Positions 21,554 to 31,231 are shown, numbered from the stretch's first letter. The stretch is 64,000 bases of DNA from Paracyclopina nana (GCA_019096065.1 JAGUCH010000002.1:1686501-1750500); one strand, 5' to 3'. Made by a program: numbers and translations. The notes: generated by a model from the sequence alone, not told the origin.

Positions 21554-23836
21554 TTTTCGTCGTTGCCTCTTTTACCACTGTGGCACCATCGCGTTCTTCC
21601 CTGCTCAAGTGACACAAATGTACTATGATAGGAATAGACGAGGGGAGCCGCGATCATCGAGCGCGAGCCGAATCACCTTAGCCTATGTAGTAGTGGTAGC
21701 ACTTCATACGCTGCAGCTTGGGTTACGAGGCTGCATATAACGCAAGGTATACAAATGCTGTGTACAGCAGAAGCTAAATATGTTATAAAAGACAGTGTTG
21801 ACACAACGCTCTTTTAAAGGCCGCGTTCACCTGCGCGGAGTCTTAGGCCTTGTTCGCTTGGCCTCTTTTTTGGCAATAATTAATTTTTGGCCAAAAATTA
21901 GTTTAAATCGGCCAATTTACTAAGTGTTTTTTCGCGTTTTTTCTAGTTTTGTGAAGCCTAATAAGATGAGGCCATTTAATTTTTGACCTTTTTGAGCTGT
22001 TGCCTTCCATTATAATTCTCGCATAATAACGGTCATAATAAGCACAGGCCACTTTAACTATTTAAATATTGCATATTGGTGAAATTACTATTTTAACTAC
22101 ACATACACTTTTTGCTCAGAAATAGGCCCAATTTTGGGCCAAGAATGTATTTAGAAAAAGTTTTCGTATGACATGTAGGTGAACGGGGCCTTAATTCTCC
22201 ATTCTATGCCAAAATGTACACCAGCCTTTTTTTCAAAGCACGCGATTGGGTACATCTTGTTGTCTTATTTGCGCTCTTTTTCCTACCATAGAAATGAAAG
22301 GAAGATTCCAGAGCTGAATTTAGTCGCTTTTTTTTGGTACACCTTAAGGTAGGTATATAACCGCGCCAAGGTATTTCCACGCTGATTCATCGCATCATTT
22401 TGCTTCATAATCCACTGAATTCATTCATTTTCCTAATTAGCTAATTTAATCGAAAAAAGGTGACGCTTCTTTTCAGCGGAATTCCAGTTTTTTTAATCCG
22501 CCATCTAATGACAATGTAATTAGGCTTAACACGATGTTGTTTGGCAAAAACGGGAATTTATCGTGATTTAAAATATTGTCACTTTATAGCAGACAATGGC
22601 ATCAACCACGTGCGTCGCCTTTTTTGGTGATTTACTCTAGTGAATAAAGTTGGCTTTGTCCTGGCTAAAAACTGTGGATATAGTTGATTGAGCTTCACAC
22701 GAGGTAAATATCACATCACCTGCATTGTTTAGCTGGCCAAAATCTTGCACACATTTGCGCGCAAATAATTACTTTGTGGAATCGACTAATTTACCTACGC
22801 ATCGCAGCGACCGAGATACTTTGCACTCAATTGCTCTACTGTAGCAAACTTTTTTTTTCGCTGTTGTTGCACCGAAAGAGAAATCTCGAACGCTGACAAA
22901 AAAGTGAAATTCGTCACAGTATTTTATGGAATGATTGAAAACTTGACTCACCAGCTCCAATTTTGGATGAATAAATAAATAAATATGGGTGCCTTATTTT
23001 TCGGCTTCCGGGACGTTTAGGCAACACTTGCGGACTAAGATCAACGTACGCATACGCAGCTCGCGTTTGCGTCACTTATCGCCGCGCCTAAACCTAGCTG
23101 AGCTTGCCAGAGCTCAGCTGCTGATGATGTAGGTTTGGTACCAAATACCGCATGCTCGCAAATGCCATATACTTCTGTGCGCATTTAGCCAGGAACAATT
23201 CCGCTGGAGTTGTTCCACTCCGCGCGTTGGAATCTCCATTCCTATTCTTTATAAGGCTTATTCCCTTTTCGTGCAAGCCTCGTAAAGAAAAATGCACGAA
23301 AAAAGGAGAAAACTGCCTAATGGCAAATCACTGAAGTCTGAATGAGCCTTCAGCTGATGCAAAAAATATGATCGAGTTGAAACCAGCTGGAAAGTAAACA
23401 TTTTCAATTTTTGCAAGTTCTACCTTTGAAATTGGAATATTCCCAGCTAAATCCAACGTTGGATTATTTTTCGGAGCCAGCCAATGTCAGTAAAGAAAAA
23501 GTGGGAAGAAAAAATGTGGAGTAAGATGAGCAAAAGGTAGGTTAATTTGCCCATGAAAGCACAGCTCTACCTCAAGCTGATCTGGAAAATTCTTGTTGAG
23601 AGCAGGAGCTATGAGCAAGATCGAATTCAGGGGTGGATTTATATCCGAATTTGTCGTAGATTTGCGAGTCGCATCACTAGCTTTTTGGGTACGCGGACCT
23701 GAATAAGCACCTTTAAAATTCCTAAAAGAAGGTAGTCATTTTGTCCTTAGAGCGCAGATTCGCGAGAAAATCAGCCTAAAATTACTTTTCCTTGCCATAA
23801 GACATTCATGCATGAGCAGGGCTTTTAAGCTTCATA
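21554..23836. other. Spacer upstream of the STELLO-like gene
   Basis: Likely contains the promoter of the minus-strand gene starting at 21553. It also holds the TTAA-flanked MITE at 21818-22190 and an (AATA)n run near 22970. A weak ankyrin-like reading frame on the minus strand near 23094-23297 is too short to call. Confidence 0.5.
21818..22190. mobile_element. TTAA-flanked MITE with GGCC(C)GTTCACCT termini
   Basis: Inverted termini AGGCCGCGTTCACCTG and TAGGTGAACGGGGCC bound 373 bp and are flanked on both sides by TTAA (21814-21817 and 22191-22194). TTAA target duplication is characteristic of piggyBac-type transposition, so a non-autonomous piggyBac-like element is a fair inference. Confidence 0.55.
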
Positions 23837-23891
23837 GCTTGTTCTCATAAACATTTCTATAAGGTAAGCAAGGCACTTTGCGCGCTTATAT

Positions 23892-24128
23892 TATTGTATC
23901 CTGGACTTCCCAAGATCCTACAACTATGGCGAGCCGGAATGAGCACAACTTGCTAGCTCAAAGTCAGTATCAAATCTGTCTCTTTATTGCAGTACTCGCG
24001 CTTATATATCTGTCGTGCAAGGTTACGGCACTATACTAAGAGTGTGTGTGTTGTTAGGCGGAAGGAGGAAAAGGGTTAGTCGCGTAGTTATGTAAAAGAG
24101 TAATTGCCAGGAAGTCAAAAGTACAATA
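23892..24128 (-). repeat. 3' LTR of the Gypsy element
   Basis: 237 bp, ends TATTGTA/TACAATA as inverted termini. It matches the LTR at 30664-30900. On the minus strand a T-rich/TATA-like tract and an AATAAAG motif (complement of CTTTATT at about 23984) could serve as promoter and polyadenylation signals. Confidence 0.9.
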
Positions 24129-24137
24129 TCCCTCCCC
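24129..24137 (-). other. Polypurine tract
   Basis: Minus-strand GGGGAGGGA immediately 5' of the 3' LTR. This is the position and composition of the plus-strand primer for reverse transcription. Confidence 0.75.
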
Positions 24138-24150
24138 ATGGTAAAAAGAT

Positions 24151-25335
24151 TTAGGTGGTTATGTTATTGGGAATGAGGTCATGGTCCTGATTTTTAGTCT
24201 GTCGGAAGAAGGTCATTATGCGAAAATTTTTGAAGGCGTAGGAGGAGACCAAGAGAACCAAGACTAGGGAGATGATGGCAACAATGGCGATGATGATTAA
24301 TGTCTCATTCCAAGTTGTGACTGGCTCAAAATGGCTTTTGAGGAAAGCCAGAGAATGTGGGTCGGTTGGAGGTAAAGTGGAGTTGATTTGGTTGAGAGTT
24401 TTGAGAATGTCGTCAGGTGACCGAGTTGGAGAATTGGGACATTCCATTTGTAGGTTTCCATAGTCTTCTCCACTCTGATTTCAATGCCCCCAAACAGTGT
24501 GAAGTGTGGAAGTTCAACATTGCAACCCTCTTCTAACTTGAAATGATGGAAGTGAAGCAGTTGGCTAGTCTTCGTGGTGCCATTGCTGCATGACAGTTGA
24601 TAGTAGGTCGGATCCTCGGTGAAGGCAGAAAACTCGTTGTTCCCAAATGGGAGAATACAATTGGTAGCCTGTTGTATTGCCAGTTTACAAGTTTTTAAGG
24701 CTTGATTGTGTTCTGCAAGATAGAGGGACATTACGCAGGAAGGATGATTTCTTTTGGCCAGATGTGATATATGTGGACAGATATAGTAGTCGTGCACCTT
24801 TTCACACATAGAGATGTCCGTGTGGGATAGCTCAAAGTGTGATCCGGATTCTTCGTGTAGGGCCAACATGTCATGTTCTGGGTGAACTTCTACAGTTAGA
24901 CCTGGTGTGATTTCAATGGGGAAAGGCAAGTAGCGATAGAGTGTCAAAACCTGATCTTCGTTGGTAAGTGGCACATGAACAAGTAGGTTAAATCCGTCCA
25001 CGTCAAAAACTATGGAGGTTTCAAGCTGGTAAAGGTAATGGGGGTCGGTAACAATTGGTTGTAAGCCCTTGTTGCGTGCCATCTTAGCGACAACTTTTAA
25101 TGAGCTGGAGGCTTCCTCGTAAGAGAGTAAGCCGTGGGCAAGTCTGTGTCGGGCACCGGCAGCTGCTGCAGCGACATATAGGTCAAGCTTATTTTCAATC
25201 AAGCAGGGACCAGTCTGTATTGGAAGTTTTGATTAAAAGCTGAGTTGTGGGGTTCTGCGTTTCAGCCAATCCCCTCCCTGTGGCCACAAAGTCTGCGACA
25301 AGCTGCAGAGCGATAAAGTATAGGTGCAGGTTCAT
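24151..25335 (-). pseudogene. Env-like gene of the Gypsy element, broken by two frameshifts
   Basis: Three reading-frame segments in different frames. The first (25335-25195) starts at an ATG overlapping the pol stop as ATGA and encodes a signal-peptide-like N-terminus, then ends at TGA. The second (to 24297) carries the main ectodomain with several cysteines and a central LLVHVPL...LYRYLPFPIE block like that of Baculo_F-type (baculovirus fusion protein-like) envelopes of insect Gypsy elements. The third (24447-24151) has the membrane anchor (about 20 hydrophobic residues, LIIIAIVAIISLVLVLLV) and a short tail. The family assignment is moderate. Shifts lie near 25200 and near 24447, so a full-length product is not expected. 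Confidence 0.7.
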
Positions 25336-27401
25336 TTTCTCTTCGTGTATTTCTTGTATTCAACTGGTCTGGAAGGTAAAACTGGATCTTGTACCTTGAT
25401 ATTTTTTTCAGCCGCAGCTCTACGTGTGGTAGCGGGTTGTTCGCTGGGAGCAGGAGCCTTCTTATAGGAACGGGTTTGGCGTTGTGCTTCAGGGTCGAGG
25501 GGAACAACCAGGTTGCCTAGTTCAGTACCAAAATCAGCTAATGGTGAAATACCTTGCCGTAACCGCTGAAACAGCCCCGTGGGTTGACTTTCAGGAATAG
25601 ATTCTGGGCTCGGGGGTTCTTCTTTAATGTTAGGCTGAGTAAAGTCAGATGTAGAGGGCTGATCAGTATTATCAGTTTTGATCGGGATGGGCTGTGGCGG
25701 AGGTTCCAGCGGGTTAAGAATGGTGATGTCGTCGTCTTCAATCCTTATATAGCCAGACTTTGTCTCTGAGGCGTGCGATTCTTTTTCTTCTGCACGAGTT
25801 GCGACGTCTGGGCTTGGGTTGTCGGGCAAGGCGCTTGAGTGAGTAGGCCCAGGCATGTTGGCCACAGATTTGCAAATTCGCAATCTGTCTTTGTGCACAT
25901 ATCTCGTTTTCTTTGTCTGAATGTGCTGGATGAGCGCATTCTCATTTTGCAGACCCACAATAACATACATGCCTTCCCAAGGTGAATTAATTTTAGGGTT
26001 AATCTTGCGTAATTCAGGTCTGTGTAGCCACACTAGCATACCTTCCCTAAAGTCTTCTTGTTTTACCTTGGCATTGTGCTGTGCAGTGTACAACTCCTTG
26101 TAGTGAATGTTGTTTTCTGCGGCCACTCGTCGTGCAATTTGGAGACGTTTTCCAATTTCGTCTTTGTAGCTATCACCGTAATACTTGTGGTCTACCACAT
26201 TTGGGTCCATGTATGGGGTCCTGGGGTGTACCCCGAACAGAAGGAAGAACGGGCTCATTTTTGTTGCTTTACTAACGCCCACATTGTAGCTCAGTTGCAA
26301 TGCTGGTAACATTTCTTCCCAGTCAAGCGTCGAATCCAAATCTAGCGTTTTCTGCAAATAGCTAATGATATGCTTATTAATTACTTCAGCTGCGGCGTTA
26401 GTTTGGGGGTGTCTGGGGCTAGTTTTCTTCTTATCAATTTGCAGTAGCGAGAACAATTCATCATTGACCTTCGCTGTAAATTCCTTACCACCGTCGGTTA
26501 CCAAAATGCATGGTGATCCATAGCGCGAAATCCACCTGTTGAAAATGCCTCGGCTAACTGTCTCTGGAGTCTTGTCTGGCAATGCCACAAATTCGGCATA
26601 TTTTGTGAAAGCATCCGTAATGACTAGGATAAACTTCTTTTGTCTACCTGATGTTCGTAGTGGTCCGAAGAGATCACAGTGCACTCGTTCAAACGGCCCT
26701 CTAGGTTGTGATAGCGGGTTTAAGGGAGTGTTGGGGTGTCGTGACTTTAGCTTGCTTTTGTCACATTTCCAGCATGAGCCAATGTATTCTTCCACGTCAG
26801 CCACCATCTTTGGCCAGAAATATTGTTCTCGTATTCGTTCACAAGTTTTGTAAACTCCTTTATGGCCAACGGCAGCATGAGCAGCACTAATGATGTCAGC
26901 CTGGCATATAGCCGGTGCACAAATAACCCGGCGGCCTAGTTGTCCAATTGTTATCAGCAAGATGTCATCTTTGAGTTCACAATGTCTGGCATATCTATTC
27001 ACAATTCGCTTCAGTTCGGGAGTAGATGGCGTCAAATTGGTCTTGATCTTGGCGATCAGAGCGGAAAGCACCGTGTCTGAATTCTGCAGCTGCTTCATGA
27101 CTTCCAAATCCTCTAAGGCTTCTGTAGAGACCCCATACACACAGGCGTTGATTTGGCGCAAGGCCTCGGGCACATTTCTAGAACAAAAGTCAGCAGGATT
27201 TTTGTCACCTGGACAATATTGGACCGTAAATGAATGCTGTATCATGAGGTCCTGGAGGCGAGAAAGTGTGCGAGTATGGGTCTTGTTGAGCTTCTCCAAG
27301 GGTTTGTGATCACTGTACAATGTCAACTTGGTACCAGTAAGGTAGATAGTATAGTGTTCAATTGCACAGATGCAAGCCAATAGTTCGATTAGATAAGGTG
27401 T
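25332..27401 (-). CDS. Gypsy pol, 3' part: RNase H C-terminal half and integrase
   Basis: Open frame continuing the RT frame after an in-frame TAG at 27402-27404. It begins with the rest of RNase H (YSDHKPLEKL). Integrase follows, with the zinc-binding H-H-C-C region (HAAVGHKGVYKTCERI, CWKCDKSK). The catalytic D,D-35-E core is visible as HCDLFGPL, TDGGKEF and AAAEVINK. A W-G-Y type block (PWEGMYVIVG) follows, then a long acidic, Pro-rich tail with basic end KKYTKRK. The stop TGA (25332-25334) overlaps the env ATG. Confidence 0.88.
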   Translation of the reverse strand, partial: TPYLIELLACICAIEHYTIYLTGTKLTLYSDHKPLEKLNKTHTRTLSRLQDLMIQHSFTVQYCPGDKNPADFCSRNVPEALRQINACVYGVSTEALEDLEVMKQLQNSDTVLSALIAKIKTNLTPSTPELKRIVNRYARHCELKDDILLITIGQLGRRVICAPAICQADIISAAHAAVGHKGVYKTCERIREQYFWPKMVADVEEYIGSCWKCDKSKLKSRHPNTPLNPLSQPRGPFERVHCDLFGPLRTSGRQKKFILVITDAFTKYAEFVALPDKTPETVSRGIFNRWISRYGSPCILVTDGGKEFTAKVNDELFSLLQIDKKKTSPRHPQTNAAAEVINKHIISYLQKTLDLDSTLDWEEMLPALQLSYNVGVSKATKMSPFFLLFGVHPRTPYMDPNVVDHKYYGDSYKDEIGKRLQIARRVAAENNIHYKELYTAQHNAKVKQEDFREGMLVWLHRPELRKINPKINSPWEGMYVIVGLQNENALIQHIQTKKTRYVHKDRLRICKSVANMPGPTHSSALPDNPSPDVATRAEEKESHASETKSGYIRIEDDDITILNPLEPPPQPIPIKTDNTDQPSTSDFTQPNIKEEPPSPESIPESQPTGLFQRLRQGISPLADFGTELGNLVVPLDPEAQRQTRSYKKAPAPSEQPATTRRAAAEKNIKVQDPVLPSRPVEYKKYTKRK

Positions 27402-28661
27402 CTAGTTCTTCTTGTGCTTCAGGAGACTTCTTGAAGCATAGCTGATAACCCTAGTCTCTTTGTTTTGGTGCTGGATCAACACAGCGCCCAGTCCACCATC
27501 CAAACTGTTGTCCACAGTGCCTTGGGAAGCATCCACATATAAATGGTAGTCGAGCTCAGGCTTGGGGTAAGCCAACACAGGCTCACTACACAAAAGCTCC
27601 TTCAATTTCTGAAAAGATTGTGAGGCTTGAGGGGGCAGAGGGCCAGAGCGCCAGCTTGAGTCCTTGCAGGTTAACTGTGATAACGCATGTGAGTGCTTGC
27701 TAAACCTTGGAATGCAGGACCGAAAGAAATTGCATAGTCCCAGAAATTGCCTTATCTCACGGACAGTGGTAGGTGGAGGAGCATCTTCTATAGCTTGTAA
27801 TTTCCTCTTATTGGGTTGGTAACCCGTAGGTGATAAGGTGAAGCCTAGATAAGTGCACTCAGTAGTTCCAAAGGAGCACTTGGGGAGGTTGATTTTCAGA
27901 TTTGCTTTTCGAAGCCGCGTGAAACATTCCTCCAAACCTGCAATCATGTCATTGTGATCAGTTCCCTTGACTAAAATATCATCCAAATAAAGCAAAACTC
28001 GTTTGGGAGTCAGGTGTTCAAACACTTTCATCATCATACGCTGAAATGATAGAGGCATGTTGCAAAGTCCAAACGGTGCCCTGCAGTATTGGAATTGGCC
28101 TCTCCCGGGGATAGTAAATGCAGTCAAGTGTTTGGAAGATTCATCCATTTGCATTTGGTGAAAGCCATTGCGGAGGTCTAATTGTGAGAAAAGTTGGGTT
28201 CCTGACCTTCCAATGTCATCGATGCATTCGGAGATGAGTGGGAGGCGATAGCTTGATGGCTCTGTTTTGGCATTCAGGCCTCTATAATCAATCACTGGTC
28301 TCCAACCTGTCTGTCCATCTGGTAGTTTTCTTGGGACACAGAATATTGAGGAATTCCATTCGGAGTCAGATGGCTCAATTATTCCCATTTTAAGCCATTC
28401 GTCAACACTTTCACTGATGTGCTCCAAATGTTTCTGAGGGATCGGAAATTGTTTGTTGAACACTGGGTTCTTGTTAGTCAGATTGATCTTGTGCTTCATT
28501 AGGGTACATTTACCCAAGTCGTATTCTGAAATGGAAATAACGTCAGAATTGTTTAAGAGCAGTTTTAAATAATTCTGACGCTCATTAGGAGTCAAGTGGT
28601 CAAGTCTGGCATGCTTGTTAATATACTCCTTCACCATGGGATCATGCCTAGGTGGCTGTCC
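27402..28661 (-). CDS. Gypsy pol, middle part: reverse transcriptase and RNase H N-terminal half
   Basis: RT with the catalytic YLDD box (VLLYLDDILVKG), the LDLRNGFHQ motif and the CRAPFGLCNMP block. These are followed by LGFTLSPTG and the start of RNase H (YHLYVDASQG..., GGLGAVLIQH). Between the protease segment and this one lies an in-frame TAG at 28662-28664, and the frame ends at another TAG at 27402-27404 inside RNase H. Both downstream stretches stay in the same frame, so each break is a single nonsense codon. Confidence 0.9.
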   Translation of the reverse strand, partial: GQPPRHDPMVKEYINKHARLDHLTPNERQNYLKLLLNNSDVISISEYDLGKCTLMKHKINLTNKNPVFNKQFPIPQKHLEHISESVDEWLKMGIIEPSDSEWNSSIFCVPRKLPDGQTGWRPVIDYRGLNAKTEPSSYRLPLISECIDDIGRSGTQLFSQLDLRNGFHQMQMDESSKHLTAFTIPGRGQFQYCRAPFGLCNMPLSFQRMMMKVFEHLTPKRVLLYLDDILVKGTDHNDMIAGLEECFTRLRKANLKINLPKCSFGTTECTYLGFTLSPTGYQPNKRKLQAIEDAPPPTTVREIRQFLGLCNFFRSCIPRFSKHSHALSQLTCKDSSWRSGPLPPQASQSFQKLKELLCSEPVLAYPKPELDYHLYVDASQGTVDNSLDGGLGAVLIQHQNKETRVISYASRSLLKHKKN

Positions 28662-29471
28662 CTAAGTAGAAATGCTGGAAACACAAGCAAATACATCATT
28701 AAGCGGTACAAAATTGGATAAATCAACGTTGACAAGTTCACCAATTTTTAGCCCCTTTTTCAGTGTAGTGGGCTCCAATCCAGGGTTGGTAATCTTCACA
28801 GTAGCGAGTCCAAATTCGTCTGTTCGGAGAAGGCAGTCGTCTGCGCACACCATGGAATCCTCGAAGTTTCTGAGTTTGAAACATCCTTCAAAATTAGGTT
28901 GTCGTTTGCGTTGTTCATCAGTAATTAACAGTTTGACAGTTGCGACACTTCTGGCAGGCAGAAAGGTGTCATTGTGCACGACAGCAGCAGTTGGCGAGGT
29001 TTTCTCATAGTGAACAGCCATAGAAACAGGGTCGTAGTGCAAACCAGCAGCATGGATAATGTCTACCCCTAGGATGCCTTCTACGTTTAAGGAGTCACAA
29101 ACATAAAAGTTGCACAGAGTTTGTTTTCCTTTGATGTCACATGGCAGCTGATAAAGTCCAAGTATTCGCAGCGGCGTACCGGACGCACAGGTAGCTCTTA
29201 GCGGGGATGCAGTTAGCACTTTTTGAGGCCTCTTGTCAATGGGAATCTTTCTAAAGGCGGTGCGTGACAACAAGCTGATATTAGCACCAGTATCGTAAAG
29301 GCAATTGAAGTTTGCTCCGTGGCAAGTTACAGTCAAAAATGGCCGTTTATTGGCAACAGGTCGACTTACGGTCATGGTTGTGAAGTATGAGAGTAGCATC
29401 GAGAATGTTGAAGCGGCCAGACCAGGGCGGCTCGTCGGCTGGAGCACGGGACGGCCGCCTACCAGTTTAAA
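28662..29471 (-). CDS. Gypsy pol, 5' part: aspartic protease
   Basis: Reached by -1 frameshift from gag at 29465-29471. It contains the retroviral-type aspartic protease active site (LYDTGANISLLS) and the second conserved strand (VEGILGVDIIHAAGL, the ILG motif). It ends at TAG 28662-28664, where the RT segment continues in the same frame. Confidence 0.85.
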   Translation of the reverse strand, partial: FKLVGGRPVLQPTSRPGLAASTFSMLLSYFTTMTVSRPVANKRPFLTVTCHGANFNCLYDTGANISLLSRTAFRKIPIDKRPQKVLTASPLRATCASGTPLRILGLYQLPCDIKGKQTLCNFYVCDSLNVEGILGVDIIHAAGLHYDPVSMAVHYEKTSPTAAVVHNDTFLPARSVATVKLLITDEQRKRQPNFEGCFKLRNFEDSMVCADDCLLRTDEFGLATVKITNPGLEPTTLKKGLKIGELVNVDLSNFVPLNDVFACVSSIST

Positions 29472-30547
29472 TCACCTTGAACTTCATGAGCTTGCTTCCC
29501 TTCACTGGCCCTCTTGCTTCCAGGCTTGGGTTTATATAGATTGTTCTTCTGATCTCTTTTCTTGCTGAAACACTCCGTCTCTCGGTGGCCTGGAATGTCG
29601 CAATACCAGCATTTAAGGCGATTACCCTGGGAGGTCCTAGGTGGTCTGCGTTCCCCAAGGCGACCTTTGACAAGGTCAATGAATTTCTCCACTGTATTTT
29701 CGAGGCTCTCTTGATTCTTGGGTTGGGCCGTTTGATCTTCCTTATCTTGAATCTTGATGGCATTAACCTCTGGTGGTGGTACTGAAGCCTTCTTGTCATT
29801 GGAAAATGAAGCTTCCACTCTTGATGCGAAGCCAACTATATCTTCCAACTTGGTGTATTCTTGGACCACAACCTGCGACTTGATAGTCTTGATGAGCCCG
29901 TGTACAAATCGGCGCTTCACCATAAATTGGTAGGCCTCATTCTTCGCCAATTCCTGGACCTCTGGCAGTTTACCCGCGGCAACCAGAGTGGTGGGGGTGT
30001 TCTCCAAAGGTGCGAAGTTCTCCATTAAGGTCAGGGTCCCAGTTTTGACCCTATCAAAGAAGTCCTTGACTGTCTCATTAGGCTCCTGTACCAAGGAGTC
30101 TTCAATTGCCGATTCTTCAGCCAAGGTGCACACATGGTGGAAACGAGCAAGAAAAATCTTCTTCAATCCATTAGGCCCCTCCCAAGTGGAGGGCGTCCGC
30201 TTCTCCTCAGCCAAAATATTATACCACTGACCTGCTTTGCCTTTCAAGGCCAAAGCTGCATAACTTGCAGTGGCTTCATCACTCCAGCGGGGTTGTTCAG
30301 CAGCAGCAGCCCCTTGATTGACAATTGTACGCAGGTGATCTATGCGTGTCACCCAGGCTCGAGGTCCAAGCTTGTCCGTCGATCGGTCTCCAGAAAACTC
30401 AGGCAAATCGATTGCCTTGATTGCCCTGTTGGCCATGGCAGTAGTGCTGTGACTGCCCAATTGATCCAAATTGCCCGCAGGCTCCTCTTGATTACCAGGC
30501 TCCACTGGTACGTCTTCTTCACCTGCAACTCGTCCTGAGCCAGGCAT
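29459..30547 (-). CDS. Gypsy gag (about 362 aa)
   Basis: ATG at 30547 (MPGSGRVAGEEDV) to TAG at 29459-29461. A capsid-like central region (FLARFHHVCTLAEESAIEDS, then VKDFFDRVKTGTLTLMENF) is followed by a basic linker. A CCHC zinc knuckle (CWYCDIPGHRETEC, spacing C-x2-C-x4-H-x4-C) then comes before a Lys-rich tail. This is the standard Ty3/Gypsy Gag layout. The last codons overlap the frameshift site. Confidence 0.88.
   Translation of the reverse strand: MPGSGRVAGEEDVPVEPGNQEEPAGNLDQLGSHSTTAMANRAIKAIDLPEFSGDRSTDKLGPRAWVTRIDHLRTIVNQGAAAAEQPRWSDEATASYAALALKGKAGQWYNILAEEKRTPSTWEGPNGLKKIFLARFHHVCTLAEESAIEDSLVQEPNETVKDFFDRVKTGTLTLMENFAPLENTPTTLVAAGKLPEVQELAKNEAYQFMVKRRFVHGLIKTIKSQVVVQEYTKLEDIVGFASRVEASFSNDKKASVPPPEVNAIKIQDKEDQTAQPKNQESLENTVEKFIDLVKGRLGERRPPRTSQGNRLKCWYCDIPGHRETECFSKKRDQKNNLYKPKPGSKRASEGKQAHEVQGDLNW
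29465..29471 (-). promoter_or_regulatory. -1 ribosomal frameshift slippery site T TTA AAC
   Basis: In the gag frame the minus strand reads GAT TTA AAC TGG TAG, giving the heptamer T_TTA_AAC. Slipping back one base enters the protease frame. After a 5-nt spacer, GGCGGC can pair with GCCGCC about 28 nt further on, a GC-only stem suited to stall ribosomes. Confidence 0.8.
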
Positions 30548-30639
30548 ATACACTGACTATATTCCGGCGCAAAGTCTGCTCTTTTGCAAGCAAGCAAAAA
30601 GGGCAGAGTCCCTCCCCCAGGTTAAAAACGAGGACGTGA

Positions 30640-30663
30640 GGTCGAAAAGCCAGATGCCACCAA
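30640..30663 (-). other. Putative primer binding site
   Basis: Immediately inside the 5' LTR, after one base, the minus strand reads TGGTGGCATCTGG. It begins with TGG as expected for a tRNA 3' CCA end. The primer tRNA was not identified. Confidence 0.5.
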
Positions 30664-30900
30664 TATTGTATCCTGGACTTCCCAAGATCCTACAACTATG
30701 GCGAGCCGGAATGAGCACAACTTGCTAGCTCAAAGTCAGTATCAAATCTGTCTCTTTATTGCAGTACTCGCGCTTATATATCTGTCGTGCAAGGTTACGG
30801 CACTATACTAAGAGTGTGTGTGTTGTTAGGCGGAAGGAGGAAAAGGGTTAGTCGCGTAGTTATGTAAAAGAGTAATTGCCAGGAAGTCAAAAGTACAATA
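30664..30900 (-). repeat. 5' LTR of the Gypsy element
   Basis: 237 bp with the same sequence as the 3' LTR as far as I can read it, with TATTGTA/TACAATA ends, followed by target duplication ATAT at 30901-30904. Confidence 0.9.
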
Positions 30901-31231
30901 ATATCTCAGCATCTACTCGTCCGATTGGAACCAAAATTGGAGGAATTCATACAGATATATTGAAGAATCTTCATGCCAATTTTCATCCGGATCGGAGGAC
31001 GCTAAGGCCGCCTCACTGAAAGTGAGGCAAATCAGCTAAGCAAGGGAGAAAAATCAGCCACCTCCTTAGAGTTCTCCGATCCGGATGAAATTTTGCGTGA
31101 ACATTCTTCAATATGCTCTAATGAATACCTCCAAATTTGGTTCCAATCGGCTCTGTACTTACTGAGTTATGAGCTTCCAAAGTGCCTTGCTTTGCTTACT
31201 GCCTGCCTTACTGAGTTTTATGAGAACAAGC

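Larger units (their letters stand above)
23892..30900 (-). mobile_element. Ty3/Gypsy LTR retrotransposon with env-like gene, 7009 bp
   Basis: Complete element on the minus strand. Two 237-bp LTRs (23892-24128 and 30664-30900) begin TATTGTA and end TACAATA and appear identical by eye. The 4-bp target duplication ATAT flanks it (23888-23891, 30901-30904). Order from its 5' end: LTR, primer-binding region, gag, protease, reverse transcriptase, RNase H, integrase, env-like gene, polypurine tract, LTR. This order with a third gene is that of errantivirus-type Gypsy elements. Breaks (two amber codons in pol, two shifts in env) suggest this copy is not autonomous despite its young LTRs. Confidence 0.9.
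23837..31231. mobile_element. Foldback element split by a nested LTR retrotransposon
   Basis: An inverted repeat of about 150-160 bp starts GCTTGTTCTCATAAA at 23837 and ends TTTATGAGAACAAGC at 31231. The left arm runs 23837-23891, is interrupted by the retrotransposon (23892-30900), and resumes at 30905 to about 31000. The right arm is 31071-31231. Shared blocks include AAGCAAGGCACTTTG, CCGATTGGAACCAAA, ATATTGAAGAAT and TTTCATCCGGATCGGAG. Without the insertion the element is only about 390 bp. Confidence 0.75.

Noticed and set aside
23094..23297. Possible ankyrin-like fragment on the minus strand
   Set aside because: Only one loose match (GDSNARSGTTPAELFL) in 67 codons, with no neighbouring repeat or splice-linked exon.
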